A stretch of 64,000 nt of DNA from Spirochaeta isovalerica. GTDB lineage: Bacteria; Spirochaetota; Spirochaetia; DSM-2461. The DNA is taken from positions 434,001 to 498,000 of the forward strand of contig NZ_JACHGJ010000002.1 of the NCBI RefSeq assembly GCF_014207565.1, read 5' to 3'. A program made the translations under genes and the position numbers. Below, piece by piece: positions 26,608 through 35,178 of the stretch (positions are counted from its first letter, which is position 1; each line of letters begins with the position of its first letter). A model generated the notes under the pieces. It made no database searches. It saw nothing but the letters and a program-made list of their open reading frames with translations, and was not told the origin of the DNA.

Positions 26608-28377
26608 TTATTCAGCCAGCTTCCTGCCAGCGTAGATTCCCGACTTTAATTCTTTACGATATCTGTCAAAGGTCTCCCTCAGTACAGCGTAATCTTCATC
26701 GTTGAAAAGCTCTCCCGACTGGGCAATTCCCGTCGCGTAATAGGTATCGGGGTTTCCCAGAAGTGGCTGGAGCTGTATGTATTCCAGCCACATTTTTTTG
26801 TTGATCATAAGATCGTTGTCCGTATCAATCAGCCATTGGGGATTGCAGCTGCGTGCGATGGTGGCTCTGTTCTGCATGATTCCCAGGACATCGGGAGAGG
26901 TTCCATCCATGTCGTTGAGCCGGAGCATATCGACATCTTCGGAAAAGTACGGGTTGGCTGTATGGGTGATGAGAAGACTGTCGGCTTTCGCCTTTTTCAT
27001 CGGTTCGCGAATAGCCTTCAAATAGGCTTTGATCAATTCGGTTCCCCAAATATCGCCATGGAGCTTCACAAGCTCGTCCCTTTCATCTATAGACGGGTAG
27101 TTTTTGTCTTTTTCCTCGGAAATTATGGCCCAGCGGTTGTTCAGATAGTTTCTGAAAACACCTCTTTCCGCCGGTATATCCTGGGTGAAGTCAATTTTGA
27201 ATCCGTCGGCGTTTAGACACCCTTCATCGGAGGATATCATCTTTTTTATCTCACCGGAGAAAAACTCCAGAAATTCCGGATTGGTCGGGTCCGTGGCGAC
27301 GGGTCGTCCTTCGACTGTCATGCACATGGAATTGGGGAGGTTTTCATGAATTATCGGCGTAAGCCAGAGAAGCACTTTCCTACCTTTTTCATGCTGTTCC
27401 TCGATAAAACCTCTCATGTCGGGCCAGCGGTTTGGATGCGGTTCGGCAAAGGAGGGGAAAAGCGCCCAGAAACAGTCAATGATAACTATACCTGGATTTA
27501 TGCCGTTCTTTTCGAGTTCAGCCAGGTGGCGTTCGTAAAACAGTCTCGTCGAATAGTCGCCGGCGTTGATCCAGTTTCCCATTTCATGGCCGTCGTGGTC
27601 ATCCCTGTATTCCAGCCGTTGTTGACCCCATCCGCAGAAAATCGGCTCCCGCCACCACCCGGGAATTTCTTTCTTTTCTCTTTTTATAAGACCCCGGTCT
27701 GTCAGATCACCGGTGTAGAGAAAGAGACCGTCATTTTCGCTTTCCGAGCCTTCCATATAAAGAACCAGCTCGGGAGATTCGAACTCTCCGTCAACTTTGC
27801 AGTGCCCTTCATAAGCCAGAGAAAATACCATCCCTTCCTCGCCGTCATAGTCGAAACTTATAAAGTTGTACTCTCCGCCACCGGCTGCGATACCGGCTCC
27901 AAACCACAGTTGCCCGCTCTTAAGGCCGTAATAAAATGGCGGCGGACTCAGCCACTGGTGACAGCTCAGGGACTCCTTATCATCGGGATGAGTTAGCACG
28001 ATTCCTTTAGACCAGTCGAATCGGGGAGCATAAATCTTATCTATATTCCTGCGTCCCTTTCCGGCAAAAAATGAAATTCTGTCTATCCGTTTGCCCATCC
28101 CTTTCACTTTGCCGCGGAGGGTAATTCTGTCTTCGCTGCATGTAAGAATCACTTCTTTGCGTATCCAGCTCGATGAATCCCATTCCAGAGAGAAACGTGT
28201 TTCCGATGAAGTTGCACGTTCGCTTATACGGCAGGTTCTGCTCACTTCAGCTTCTTCTTTCAGGCAGTTGAAAGCGATGATAGCCGGCAATTGAAAGAGT
28301 TCGGCTCCGTTCCTGTCGACAGTGATTGTTCCGCTGTCGTTTATTGCTAATTCATAATTTTTCGTCGTGTAAGTCAT
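26608..28377 (-). CDS. Glycoside hydrolase, clan GH-D / GH31-like TIM barrel
   Basis: 589 residues, with no signal peptide. An N-terminal beta-sandwich (about 1-220) precedes a TIM barrel (about 235-560). Barrel landmarks: FCGWGQQ at strand 1, the VIIDCFW strand, KVLLWLTPIIHENLP, and DGFKIDFTQD, whose Asp in KIDF sits where GH36/GH31 enzymes carry the nucleophile. THTANPYFSED and DMLRLND follow at the barrel end. This suggests a retaining alpha-galactosidase or related alpha-glycosidase, but the exact family and specificity are not certain. As the last gene of a CUT1 ABC operon it probably cleaves the imported oligosaccharide in the cytoplasm. Confidence 0.72.
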   Translation of the reverse strand: MTYTTKNYELAINDSGTITVDRNGAELFQLPAIIAFNCLKEEAEVSRTCRISERATSSETRFSLEWDSSSWIRKEVILTCSEDRITLRGKVKGMGKRIDRISFFAGKGRRNIDKIYAPRFDWSKGIVLTHPDDKESLSCHQWLSPPPFYYGLKSGQLWFGAGIAAGGGEYNFISFDYDGEEGMVFSLAYEGHCKVDGEFESPELVLYMEGSESENDGLFLYTGDLTDRGLIKREKKEIPGWWREPIFCGWGQQRLEYRDDHDGHEMGNWINAGDYSTRLFYERHLAELEKNGINPGIVIIDCFWALFPSFAEPHPNRWPDMRGFIEEQHEKGRKVLLWLTPIIHENLPNSMCMTVEGRPVATDPTNPEFLEFFSGEIKKMISSDEGCLNADGFKIDFTQDIPAERGVFRNYLNNRWAIISEEKDKNYPSIDERDELVKLHGDIWGTELIKAYLKAIREPMKKAKADSLLITHTANPYFSEDVDMLRLNDMDGTSPDVLGIMQNRATIARSCNPQWLIDTDNDLMINKKMWLEYIQLQPLLGNPDTYYATGIAQSGELFNDEDYAVLRETFDRYRKELKSGIYAGRKLAE

Positions 28378-28383
28378 ATCTCT

Positions 28384-29214
28384 CTATCCTTTGACAGCGC
28401 CAGCGGCTATTCCCTTTTCTATGTGTTTCTGGTTGAAGATGAAAAAAAGAAGAATCGGCAGGCTGGCCAGAATTATGGCTGCGAAAGCTGTATTCATGGA
28501 GTACCGGTATTGCCCGAACATATTGGCTATCCTAACGGTGAGCGTCTGCATATCTCTTTTCTGCAAAAACAGTTTCGGGAGCAGATAGTCATTCCAGATT
28601 ATCAGCGACCTCAAAACAGCCAGTGTTACGGCGGCCGGTTTGAGCAGAGGCAGGACGATGTGGAAAAATATTTCCAGAATGGAACATCCGTCGATCCGCG
28701 CGGCACTTTCGATTTCCTGTGAGAGATTTCTCATAAAACCGGTCATCATAAAGACGGAAAAGGGCATCTGTCCCGCCACATAGAAAAAGATTATCCCCCA
28801 GAATGAATTTGTCATACTCAGTTTGACTGCGACCAGATAGGTCGGAACGAATACGGCCTGATAGGGAATGAGAAGACCGCCCACAAAAATCATAAATATG
28901 AAAGTGAAGCGTCTGCTGTTTCCCCTTGCAATACCGAAACCGGCCATCGCGCTGAGGAGGACGGACAGGCCTACGGAAAAGAAGGTTATGACAAAGGAAT
29001 TTATAAAACTTCTTATGTAGGCCAGCTTTTCCACGGCATCCTTGAAATTGGCGAAATTCAGTTTATCCGGCATTTGAAGTGCCGTTTTGGTCAATACTTC
29101 CTGGTCTGTTTTAAAGGAATAGAGAAATGTCATGATAAGCGGGATGAAGTAAAATACGCTTACTACAATAAGAATGGCATAAATGCCTGTTTTCCAATTT
29201 TTGACGTTTTTCAT
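28384..29214 (-). CDS. CUT1 sugar ABC transporter permease, MalG-type
   Basis: 276 residues with six membrane helices and the EAA loop that contacts the ATPase (EIESAARIDGCSILEIFFHIVLP split across the loop, about 185-210). It forms the channel with the preceding permease for inward sugar transport. Its ATG overlaps the stop of the MalF-type gene by one base (TAATG). No MsmK/MalK-type ATPase gene is in this operon, so one must be shared from elsewhere. Confidence 0.92.
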   Translation of the reverse strand: MKNVKNWKTGIYAILIVVSVFYFIPLIMTFLYSFKTDQEVLTKTALQMPDKLNFANFKDAVEKLAYIRSFINSFVITFFSVGLSVLLSAMAGFGIARGNSRRFTFIFMIFVGGLLIPYQAVFVPTYLVAVKLSMTNSFWGIIFFYVAGQMPFSVFMMTGFMRNLSQEIESAARIDGCSILEIFFHIVLPLLKPAAVTLAVLRSLIIWNDYLLPKLFLQKRDMQTLTVRIANMFGQYRYSMNTAFAAIILASLPILLFFIFNQKHIEKGIAAGAVKG

Positions 29215-30104
29215 TAAACCTGTACCTCCCTCTTTTTGAGAAGAGTTATCTGGACGGAGGCTATGGCAAGAAGAAACAGGACATAGACCATCGAATTAGC
29301 AGAAGCAAAAGCAGCTCTTTCCGAGGCGAAAGCCTGGTTGAAGACATACATTATAAAAGATTCCGACGCATGACCCGGTCCGCCGCCTGTCAGGGTGATG
29401 AGCAGATCGTAGACCTGGAAACCTCCTACTGTAATTGCCGTGATGCAGACTGTGACAGCCGGCATGATCATGGGGAGGGTAATCTTGATAAATTTCTGAA
29501 ATACACCGGCGCCTTCTATCGCGGCGGCTTCGTACATTTCCCCGGGGACGGCCTGGAGGGCGGCTATATAGATGAGCATCCAGTATCCGATCCACTGCCA
29601 GTTGTTAACAATCAGGGCTCCCATAAGAACCGTGTCGGGATTGGCCAGTAATTTGATATTGCCGCCGAATCCGAAAGACTGAAGTATTTCCGGATAGATG
29701 GAGCCGAAAAGCTTGGACCAGAGGTATCCGATAAGTACCGGGCTGAGCAGACAGGGAATAAAGACAACCGTTTTGAAAAAATTCTTCGCTTTTATTCCGC
29801 TGTCGATAAAAAGAGCCAGAAGCAAAGCCAGAGCATTCTGGATTATTGTGTTAAAGATAACGAACTGTACGGTAAATCCCATGGAGTGAATGAATCTGGG
29901 ATTTGTGAACATGCTTGAATAATTCTCGAACCCGATAAAATTCATTTTCGGTGAAAAACCGTTCCAGTCAGTCAGAGAAATATAAAAGCCTATGAGCAGA
30001 GGTACGAGGACGCCGACTGAATATATCAGAAAGGAAGGGAGTGAGAGTAAGAAATAATTTCTCCTCATTTTTCCTTCCAAAGTCAATGGGGTTCTTTGAA
30101 TCAT
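29214..30104 (-). CDS. CUT1 sugar ABC transporter permease, MalF-type
   Basis: 296 residues with six membrane helices and an EAA loop (YEAAAIEGAGVFQKFIKITLP, two parts, about 205-225). Partner of the MalG-type permease. AGGAG lies 8 bases before ATG 30104. A hairpin separates it from the binding-protein gene. Confidence 0.92.
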   Translation of the reverse strand: MIQRTPLTLEGKMRRNYFLLSLPSFLIYSVGVLVPLLIGFYISLTDWNGFSPKMNFIGFENYSSMFTNPRFIHSMGFTVQFVIFNTIIQNALALLLALFIDSGIKAKNFFKTVVFIPCLLSPVLIGYLWSKLFGSIYPEILQSFGFGGNIKLLANPDTVLMGALIVNNWQWIGYWMLIYIAALQAVPGEMYEAAAIEGAGVFQKFIKITLPMIMPAVTVCITAITVGGFQVYDLLITLTGGGPGHASESFIMYVFNQAFASERAAFASANSMVYVLFLLAIASVQITLLKKREVQV

Positions 30105-30126
30105 TATTTAAACTCCTGATAGAAAG

Positions 30127-30156
30127 AGGACTGAAGACTTTACCGCCTTCAGTCCT
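30127..30156 (-). other. Intercistronic hairpin between binding-protein and permease genes
   Basis: A perfect 10-bp stem (AGGACTGAAG with CTTCAGTCCT) and a 10-base loop, without a T run. In sugar ABC operons such hairpins protect the upstream mRNA, raising binding protein over permease; that role is inferred. Confidence 0.65.
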
Positions 30157-30181
30157 GATTTTATTGAAGGGCTGCTTCGGT

Positions 30182-31423
30182 TTAGCGGGGTACGTTCTCT
30201 TTATGAGCCGTTGCCGCAGCAAGAGCTTCATCAAGAGTTTTGCTTCCCAGAAGCCATTCCGCTATATACCGGGAATATTCTTCCTGATAGGCCCATTTGA
30301 TCTGGTTGTTACCAATCGATACATCGACGATGGCGTTATCAGCTTTGTACCTATCGATATCGCTGTCGCAGGGATAGGGAGAAGAGGGCTGTACACCGTT
30401 TACAAGACTGTATGCGCTTGCCTCGTCAACAAAAGTCGCAGCGAGTTCTTTGTCTGTTATGATGGCTTTTAGAACCTCCATAACCTTTTCCGGGTTTTCC
30501 GTTGTGGCTGCTACGCCGTATGTGTGGTTCGGTTCGAAAATCAGCTTGGCTCCGGCTTTCTCTCCGGGGAAGGGGAAAATCCCGTAATCCAGTTCCGGGA
30601 ATTCCTGAAGATTTCTGTTCGACCAGGTTCCTGTTGCGAACATGGCTGCTTCTCCCCGTCCGAAACGGGCTGTCGCTTCACCGAAATCAACGGAGAATGT
30701 GTCTTCCCAGGTATTGTCGTAAATATCTTTCACGTGTTTGAATACGTTTCTATAGCCTTCGCTGTCTTCAAAAGTAACTTTCCCGTCATAGAGATCGGCT
30801 CCCCAGCCCGGGTTTTCATTAAATACTTCGGACATGGCGAACTGCATGGTTATGTTTCCAATGTGCCAGTTATCGGCCATGTGTGAAACGAAAGGTGTTA
30901 CGCCGTTGCTTTTGAGAACAGCTGCTACTTCCATTAACTCTTCGTATGTTTCGGGAATTTTAAGATCGTATTTGTCAAAGATGTCTCTGTTATAGAGAAC
31001 TCCCTGGAAAAGAGCCGAATAAGGGAGTCCGTAGTCTTTTCCGTCGATCTGCAGGTTTTCTCTTGCAGCCGGAGATATGTACTCATCTATCCAGGATCCT
31101 GTCAGCTCCATCAGGTTGCCGGCTTTTCCGTATTTCGCGATATCCTGCCCTTTGAAGTCAAGCAGATCCGGCATCGAACCGCCGGCAATTCTCGCCTGAA
31201 GAAGAGAGTGCATCTGGTCCCAGACAACAGGTTCTATCTCAACAGCGACGCCATCGACTTTTGATGCCACAGTTGCCAGCAGCTGCTCTTCATATGAATC
31301 TGTTTCTGTTGAATACCAGCTGAAAAACTGAATTTCCGATGTTTTCGCGCCTTCCTGCTGCCCGTTGGAAAAGAGGGGCAATATCATTGTCAGGGAGAAC
31401 AAGATAGCAAAAATCTTTTTCAT
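30182..31423 (-). CDS. CUT1 sugar ABC transporter substrate-binding protein
   Basis: 413 residues. A signal peptide ends near residue 20 (LPLFSNGQQEG), the spirochaete-like NGQQ mature start. The mature protein is a family 1 extracellular solute-binding fold (IQFFSWYS, MPDLLDFKGQD, GLPYSALFQGVLYNRDIFDKY, AAMFATGTWSNRN, HTYGVAATTENPEKVMEVL). It captures an oligosaccharide, probably an alpha-galactoside or other substrate of the neighbouring glycosidase; the specificity is inference. GGAGG lies 6 bases before the ATG. A cluster of GTGCAA sites covers its promoter region. Confidence 0.92.
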   Translation of the reverse strand: MKKIFAILFSLTMILPLFSNGQQEGAKTSEIQFFSWYSTETDSYEEQLLATVASKVDGVAVEIEPVVWDQMHSLLQARIAGGSMPDLLDFKGQDIAKYGKAGNLMELTGSWIDEYISPAARENLQIDGKDYGLPYSALFQGVLYNRDIFDKYDLKIPETYEELMEVAAVLKSNGVTPFVSHMADNWHIGNITMQFAMSEVFNENPGWGADLYDGKVTFEDSEGYRNVFKHVKDIYDNTWEDTFSVDFGEATARFGRGEAAMFATGTWSNRNLQEFPELDYGIFPFPGEKAGAKLIFEPNHTYGVAATTENPEKVMEVLKAIITDKELAATFVDEASAYSLVNGVQPSSPYPCDSDIDRYKADNAIVDVSIGNNQIKWAYQEEYSRYIAEWLLGSKTLDEALAAATAHKENVPR

Positions 31424-31466
31424 TTATTTCCTCCAAGATTTATTGAATTTTATTATTAGGGTAATT

Positions 31467-31533
31467 GTGCAAAATGTAAAGCAAAAAGTTTGCACAGAAG
31501 TGCAAAATAGTTTCCAAGGTTGGTTGGTGCAAC
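31467..31533. promoter_or_regulatory. GTGCAAA operator cluster and promoter of the CUT1 operon
   Basis: Four 7-mers: GTGCAAA (31467-31473), TTTGCAC (31489-31495), GTGCAAA (31500-31506) and GTGCAAC (31527-31533). The middle two make the 18-bp palindrome TTTGCACAGAAGTGCAAA. A minus-strand promoter (TTTACA near 31479, AATAAT near 31455) lies among them. The LacI regulator upstream is the obvious candidate to bind. I see no gene in 31424-31601. Confidence 0.65.
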
Positions 31534-31601
31534 TCATTTTTGTTAAAGATCACGATATCCCCGGTAACCTGAACCGGAAGAACTTTAGGGATCGGGGTAC
31601 T

Positions 31602-32609
31602 TTATCCCGAGTGTCTGTTGATTAGTTCCGTGTTGAATAGCACGTTGAAGGAACTGATAGAGTCTCCGTATTTTATTAAGTCATGAAGAGCTTTGGCAAT
31701 AAAGGAATAGAACTGCTCCGAGTGTCTTTTTACTGTTGTCAGCGGGGGGTCGGAGAACTCTGAAAAAGATATATCATCAAAGCCGACAATACTTATATCG
31801 TCGGGGATGCGGAAACCTGTTTCCTTGCAGGCTTTCATAGCCCCCAGTGCAATGTAATCACTGAAACATATAAGCGCTGAAATCTCTTTTTTCTCGGCCA
31901 GAAGATCTTTCGCTCCGGCATATCCGCTCTCCATACTGAACTCACAGTTTTTTACAAGTTTGCTGTCAATTTTGAGATTGAGTTCTTTGAAGGCATCCTT
32001 TAATCCATCAACTCTGTTTCTATTGACGCTTCTGTTTTCCGGACCCATGAGAATGCCGATTTTTCTGTGTCCTTTTGATAATATGTACTCTGAAAGTCTT
32101 TTCATTCCCGAATAATTATCAAAGTCGATCTGATTGAGCGATGAACTCCTGAATATTCCATTAGTAATAATGAAGGGGATTGTTATTTTTTCCAGACCCT
32201 TCAGAACCTTCTTTTCCGGTGGAGGGTCGGATAATATAAAACTGTCTATTTTGTTTCGGTTTATGCTCTCTATGAGTTTTTCCATTCCTCTGTCTTCTGA
32301 AAGGAAATGAGGGATCAATTCAACAGTATGTCCTTTCTGCAGAAGCTCAGACTGAATTGACCGTATATCCGATGAAGATGAAGGATCGTTGTGAAAATAT
32401 TCGCCTTTGTTGGGGTAGAATATGGCAAGCCGGTAGGAAATTTGCCCGGTTTTCTGAGAAACCACACCTTTTTTGAACATGAGCTCATCAGCTGCGCCCA
32501 GAACCAGTCGTTTGGTTTCCTCGCTGATCTTCCCTCTGTTGTTTAATACACGGGAAACTGTGCTTATGGAAACTCCCGTAATTTCTGAAATGTCTTTTAA
32601 GGTTACCAC
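31602..32609 (-). CDS. LacI-family regulator of the CUT1 sugar operon
   Basis: About 335 residues from GTG 32609, which has AGGAA 5 bases upstream and begins directly at the HTH (TLKDISEITGVSISTVSRVLN). An upstream ATG at 32669 would add 20 residues (MKIVKICCIIFFINSRTGIT) that LacI proteins lack. The ligand domain (about 60-335) shows SALICFSDYIALGAMKACKE and ISIVGFDDISFSEFSDPPLTTV. Located 178 bp upstream of the binding-protein gene on the same strand, it probably represses the operon until the sugar is present. Confidence 0.9.
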   Translation of the reverse strand: MVTLKDISEITGVSISTVSRVLNNRGKISEETKRLVLGAADELMFKKGVVSQKTGQISYRLAIFYPNKGEYFHNDPSSSSDIRSIQSELLQKGHTVELIPHFLSEDRGMEKLIESINRNKIDSFILSDPPPEKKVLKGLEKITIPFIITNGIFRSSSLNQIDFDNYSGMKRLSEYILSKGHRKIGILMGPENRSVNRNRVDGLKDAFKELNLKIDSKLVKNCEFSMESGYAGAKDLLAEKKEISALICFSDYIALGAMKACKETGFRIPDDISIVGFDDISFSEFSDPPLTTVKRHSEQFYSFIAKALHDLIKYGDSISSFNVLFNTELINRHSG

Positions 32610-32681
32610 TGTTATTCCTGTTCTAGAATTGATAAAAAATATAATGCAACAAATTTTCACTATTTTCAACAGAAATTAATA

Positions 32682-32959
32682 TGATCACCCCGATTCATCA
32701 GTCGCCAGCCGGAGGATCTTCTCTTTCGATGCTTCCTCCCGGCTCATTTCCCCTTTGATCTTTCCTCCCGCCAGAACGAGTATGCGGTCGCACATTCCCA
32801 GAATTTCCTCAATCTCCGAACTGATCAGCAGTATGGCGCCGCCTTTCTCCACAATATCGTTCATGGTGTTGTAGATATCCACTTTGGAAGCCGCGTCTAT
32901 ACCCCTCGTGGGCTCGTCCATTATATAAATGGGACTCCGCTGCATAAGCCACCGGCCGA
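32682..32959. repeat. Direct repeat copy B (278 bp)
   Basis: The 3' end of the intact ATPase gene, repeated in the same orientation at 26247-26524. The two copies bracket the LacI-CUT1-glycosidase cassette. Confidence 0.9.
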
Positions 32960-34187
32960 TAAGAATCTTCTGCATATTGCCGCCGGAATAATTTCTCACC
33001 ACATCGTCGGCATGGCCCGGAGCTATGCTCAGCTCGTCTACATATTTACCAGTCAGTTCGTAGATGAAGCGATCATCGAGAGACAGCTTGTTGACAAAGC
33101 GCTTCAAAGCGGCGCTGGTCATGTTGGTTTTGACTGTGTGAATGGAAAAAATCCCGTTTTCCATACGATCTTCCGGAATAAGAGAGATTCCCGCTTCCAT
33201 AGCTTCCAGAGGGTGATTGAAGCGTCTTTCCATTCCTCTGACGGAAATGGCCCCTTCCTCCGGTTTGACTATGCCGAAGAGACATTTAGCCAGAAGAGTG
33301 CGTCCCGAGCCCATCAAGCCGGTTATTCCCACAATTTCACCTTTCCGCAAAGAAAAGCTCACTCCTTTCAGGATGGGGGAGTGTGTGAGATTTTCCACAT
33401 TCAGAAGGGTTCTTCCCTTTCTTGAAGAAAGACGGGGATACCTCTCTCTATGAACCTCGCCGATCATCATTTCCACAATGCCCTGGCTCCCCACTTCGCT
33501 GCATATACAGGTTTTCCCTATGGTTCCTCTGTCCAGTACGGAAACGCGGTCTCCTATAGTCTGTATCTCATCGAGTCTGTGAGAGATATAGAATATGGCA
33601 GTTCCTCTCTGTTTAAGCGCTCTGACAATGTTGAACAGGATTTCGCGTTCGGGATCTCCCATTGCCGAAGAAGGCTCGTCAAAAATAATGACTTCCGCTT
33701 TGGAAACATAGGCTCTGACTGCGGATATGAGCTGCTTTTCCGCAAATCCCAGAGACCCCAATCGTGCCTGAGGATCAATCTTTATATTGAGTTCTTTAAA
33801 AACCGATAGACATCTGGCCTGAATCTTTTCAGGATTGAAGTAGAAAAAGGCTTTTTTTCTACCCGATAAAGTCCGGAAGAAAATATTCTCCGCGACTGTA
33901 AGGTTTTCGAAATTCTGAAGATCCTGATGCAGGTAGAGGATTCCTCCCTCAACAGCTTCGCTGATCGATGAGAAGGAATAATGGATTCCTTTGTAGAGGA
34001 TGACTCCTTCATCCTGGGGAAACCAGCCCCCAATCATTTTCATCAATGTGGATTTCCCTGTACCGTTCTCTCCGACCAGTACATGTATCTCCCCTTTATA
34101 TAGGTCTATATTGATATCTTCCAGCTGAAAATCGCCGAATCGTTTTTTTACTGCGATCAGTTCGATCAGGGCGCTATTCGCTGTCAT
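32685..34187 (-). CDS. RbsA/XylG-type sugar ABC ATPase, without adjacent permease or binding protein
   Basis: 500 residues with two nucleotide-binding domains. NBD1 has Walker A GENGTGKST and Walker B IIFDEPSS, but its signature reads LGFAEKQ rather than LSGGQ. NBD2 has the family-typical altered Walker A (GLMGSGRTLL), signature YSGGNMQK and Walker [13 protein letters not shown]. Length and layout match CUT2 ATPases that serve pentose or ribose importers. It overlaps the upstream DeoR gene by 4 bases (ATGA). No permease or binding protein of its own follows; instead a LacI regulator and an unrelated CUT1 operon do, so its partners were probably lost or lie elsewhere. Confidence 0.88.
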   Translation of the reverse strand: MTANSALIELIAVKKRFGDFQLEDINIDLYKGEIHVLVGENGTGKSTLMKMIGGWFPQDEGVILYKGIHYSFSSISEAVEGGILYLHQDLQNFENLTVAENIFFRTLSGRKKAFFYFNPEKIQARCLSVFKELNIKIDPQARLGSLGFAEKQLISAVRAYVSKAEVIIFDEPSSAMGDPEREILFNIVRALKQRGTAIFYISHRLDEIQTIGDRVSVLDRGTIGKTCICSEVGSQGIVEMMIGEVHRERYPRLSSRKGRTLLNVENLTHSPILKGVSFSLRKGEIVGITGLMGSGRTLLAKCLFGIVKPEEGAISVRGMERRFNHPLEAMEAGISLIPEDRMENGIFSIHTVKTNMTSAALKRFVNKLSLDDRFIYELTGKYVDELSIAPGHADDVVRNYSGGNMQKILIGRWLMQRSPIYIMDEPTRGIDAASKVDIYNTMNDIVEKGGAILLISSEIEEILGMCDRILVLAGGKIKGEMSREEASKEKILRLATDESG

Positions 34188-34972
34188 TCCGTACCCTCAA
34201 AGGCTGCCGCCGATGTGTATAAAGGAATGCCGGACCGGAACAGACCGGCTTTGTATTCTTCGTCCAGCGTATTGGAACTGATAATTTTCTTAACGAGTTT
34301 TACGGGGCCGAGCCGGAAGAAGGCGCTCTTCCCGAAGTTGGAAGCCGAACAAATGGCAATTGTCTCTCCGGTTACTTCCATGGCTCCTTCAATCAGGTCC
34401 GCTTTATTCTGACTGTTCACTGTTAAATGCAGATTTTCGTTAATGCCGTCCAGCTCTATAAAGAGCTTGTTCACATAGTACTTTCGCAGATTACTCAAAG
34501 CCATCGATCCGAAGGCGGCCTTTTCCTCTCTGTCCATTTCGCCGCCCAGCAGAACAGCCCGGTTTCTCTCCTGAAGAGAAATAGCCAGCGCGACCGCAAC
34601 ATCATTGGTCAGGACCGTGAGGTTGGACCGCTTTTCCAGAAGTCTGGCCAGAATTCTGTTTATCGGTCCGTTCATCAGCATTATGACGTCATCGTCTTCA
34701 ATCATACGGCTGGCAACAGATGCGATGTCATTGGCTTTTTCATCTTTATCCGGTTCATCGAGCAGCTCATGCAAAGGATCGGATATCGCTTCCCGATTAA
34801 TCACGGCGCCGCCATGGGTCCTCGTAAGCCATCCTTCGGCTTCGAGCCGTTCCAGGTCGCGGCGGACCGTCACTTCCGATACGCTGAGAAGGGAACTTAA
34901 TGTCTGGACCTGAACCTGACCGTGTTTTTCCAGATATGTTTTGATAAGCTTGATCCGTTCGATGGCGTACAT
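34184..34972 (-). CDS. DeoR-family transcriptional regulator
   Basis: 262 residues. The N-terminal DeoR helix-turn-helix is complete (RIKLIKTYLEKHGQVQVQ, LSVSEVTVRRDLERLEAEGWL, THGGAV). The C-terminal sugar-phosphate-binding domain (about 75-235) resembles phosphosugar isomerases (LTNDVAVALAISLQ, VLLGGEMD), so a phosphorylated sugar is the expected effector. It is coupled to the orphan ABC ATPase gene and divergent from chvE, sharing a 206-bp region with it. Confidence 0.9.
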   Translation of the reverse strand: MYAIERIKLIKTYLEKHGQVQVQTLSSLLSVSEVTVRRDLERLEAEGWLTRTHGGAVINREAISDPLHELLDEPDKDEKANDIASVASRMIEDDDVIMLMNGPINRILARLLEKRSNLTVLTNDVAVALAISLQERNRAVLLGGEMDREEKAAFGSMALSNLRKYYVNKLFIELDGINENLHLTVNSQNKADLIEGAMEVTGETIAICSASNFGKSAFFRLGPVKLVKKIISSNTLDEEYKAGLFRSGIPLYTSAAAFEGTE

Positions 34973-35033
34973 ATACCCATTCTAAGGGTAAAACAGCTGC
35001 TAGACAACAGAAACAAATTGGGGGATATGAATT

Positions 35034-35045
35034 TGCGTTAACGCA
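35034..35045. promoter_or_regulatory. LacI-type operator upstream of chvE
   Basis: TGCGTTAACGCA, a perfect 12-bp palindrome, with flanking bases also shared with the site at 45197-45208 (TTGCGTTAACGyACAC in both). It is the likely target of the LacI regulator encoded at 44166-45182. Confidence 0.8.
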
Positions 35046-35057
35046 CACACTTTTTTG

Positions 35058-35086
35058 TTGACAGCAGAAAAAAAGGGGTTTTAAAT
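35058..35086 (+). promoter_or_regulatory. Candidate chvE operon promoter
   Basis: TTGACA (35058-35063), a 17-bp spacer and TTAAAT (35081-35086). The operator lies just upstream of this -35. A weaker alternative (TAGACA 35001-35006, GATATG 35024-35029) would put the operator at the transcription start. Confidence 0.5.
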
Positions 35087-35178
35087 AAATCTAGAAACGA
35101 AAGTAAATGATTACGAATGCTTTCAAACTGTGATTATTTGCTTTCAATTTCTGAAAATCATAATAAAGGAGAACTTAG

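Noticed and set aside
26525-32681. Transposon or integrative element with its own recombinase
   Set aside because: No transposase, integrase or terminal inverted repeats were seen. Only the partial gene duplication brackets the cassette.
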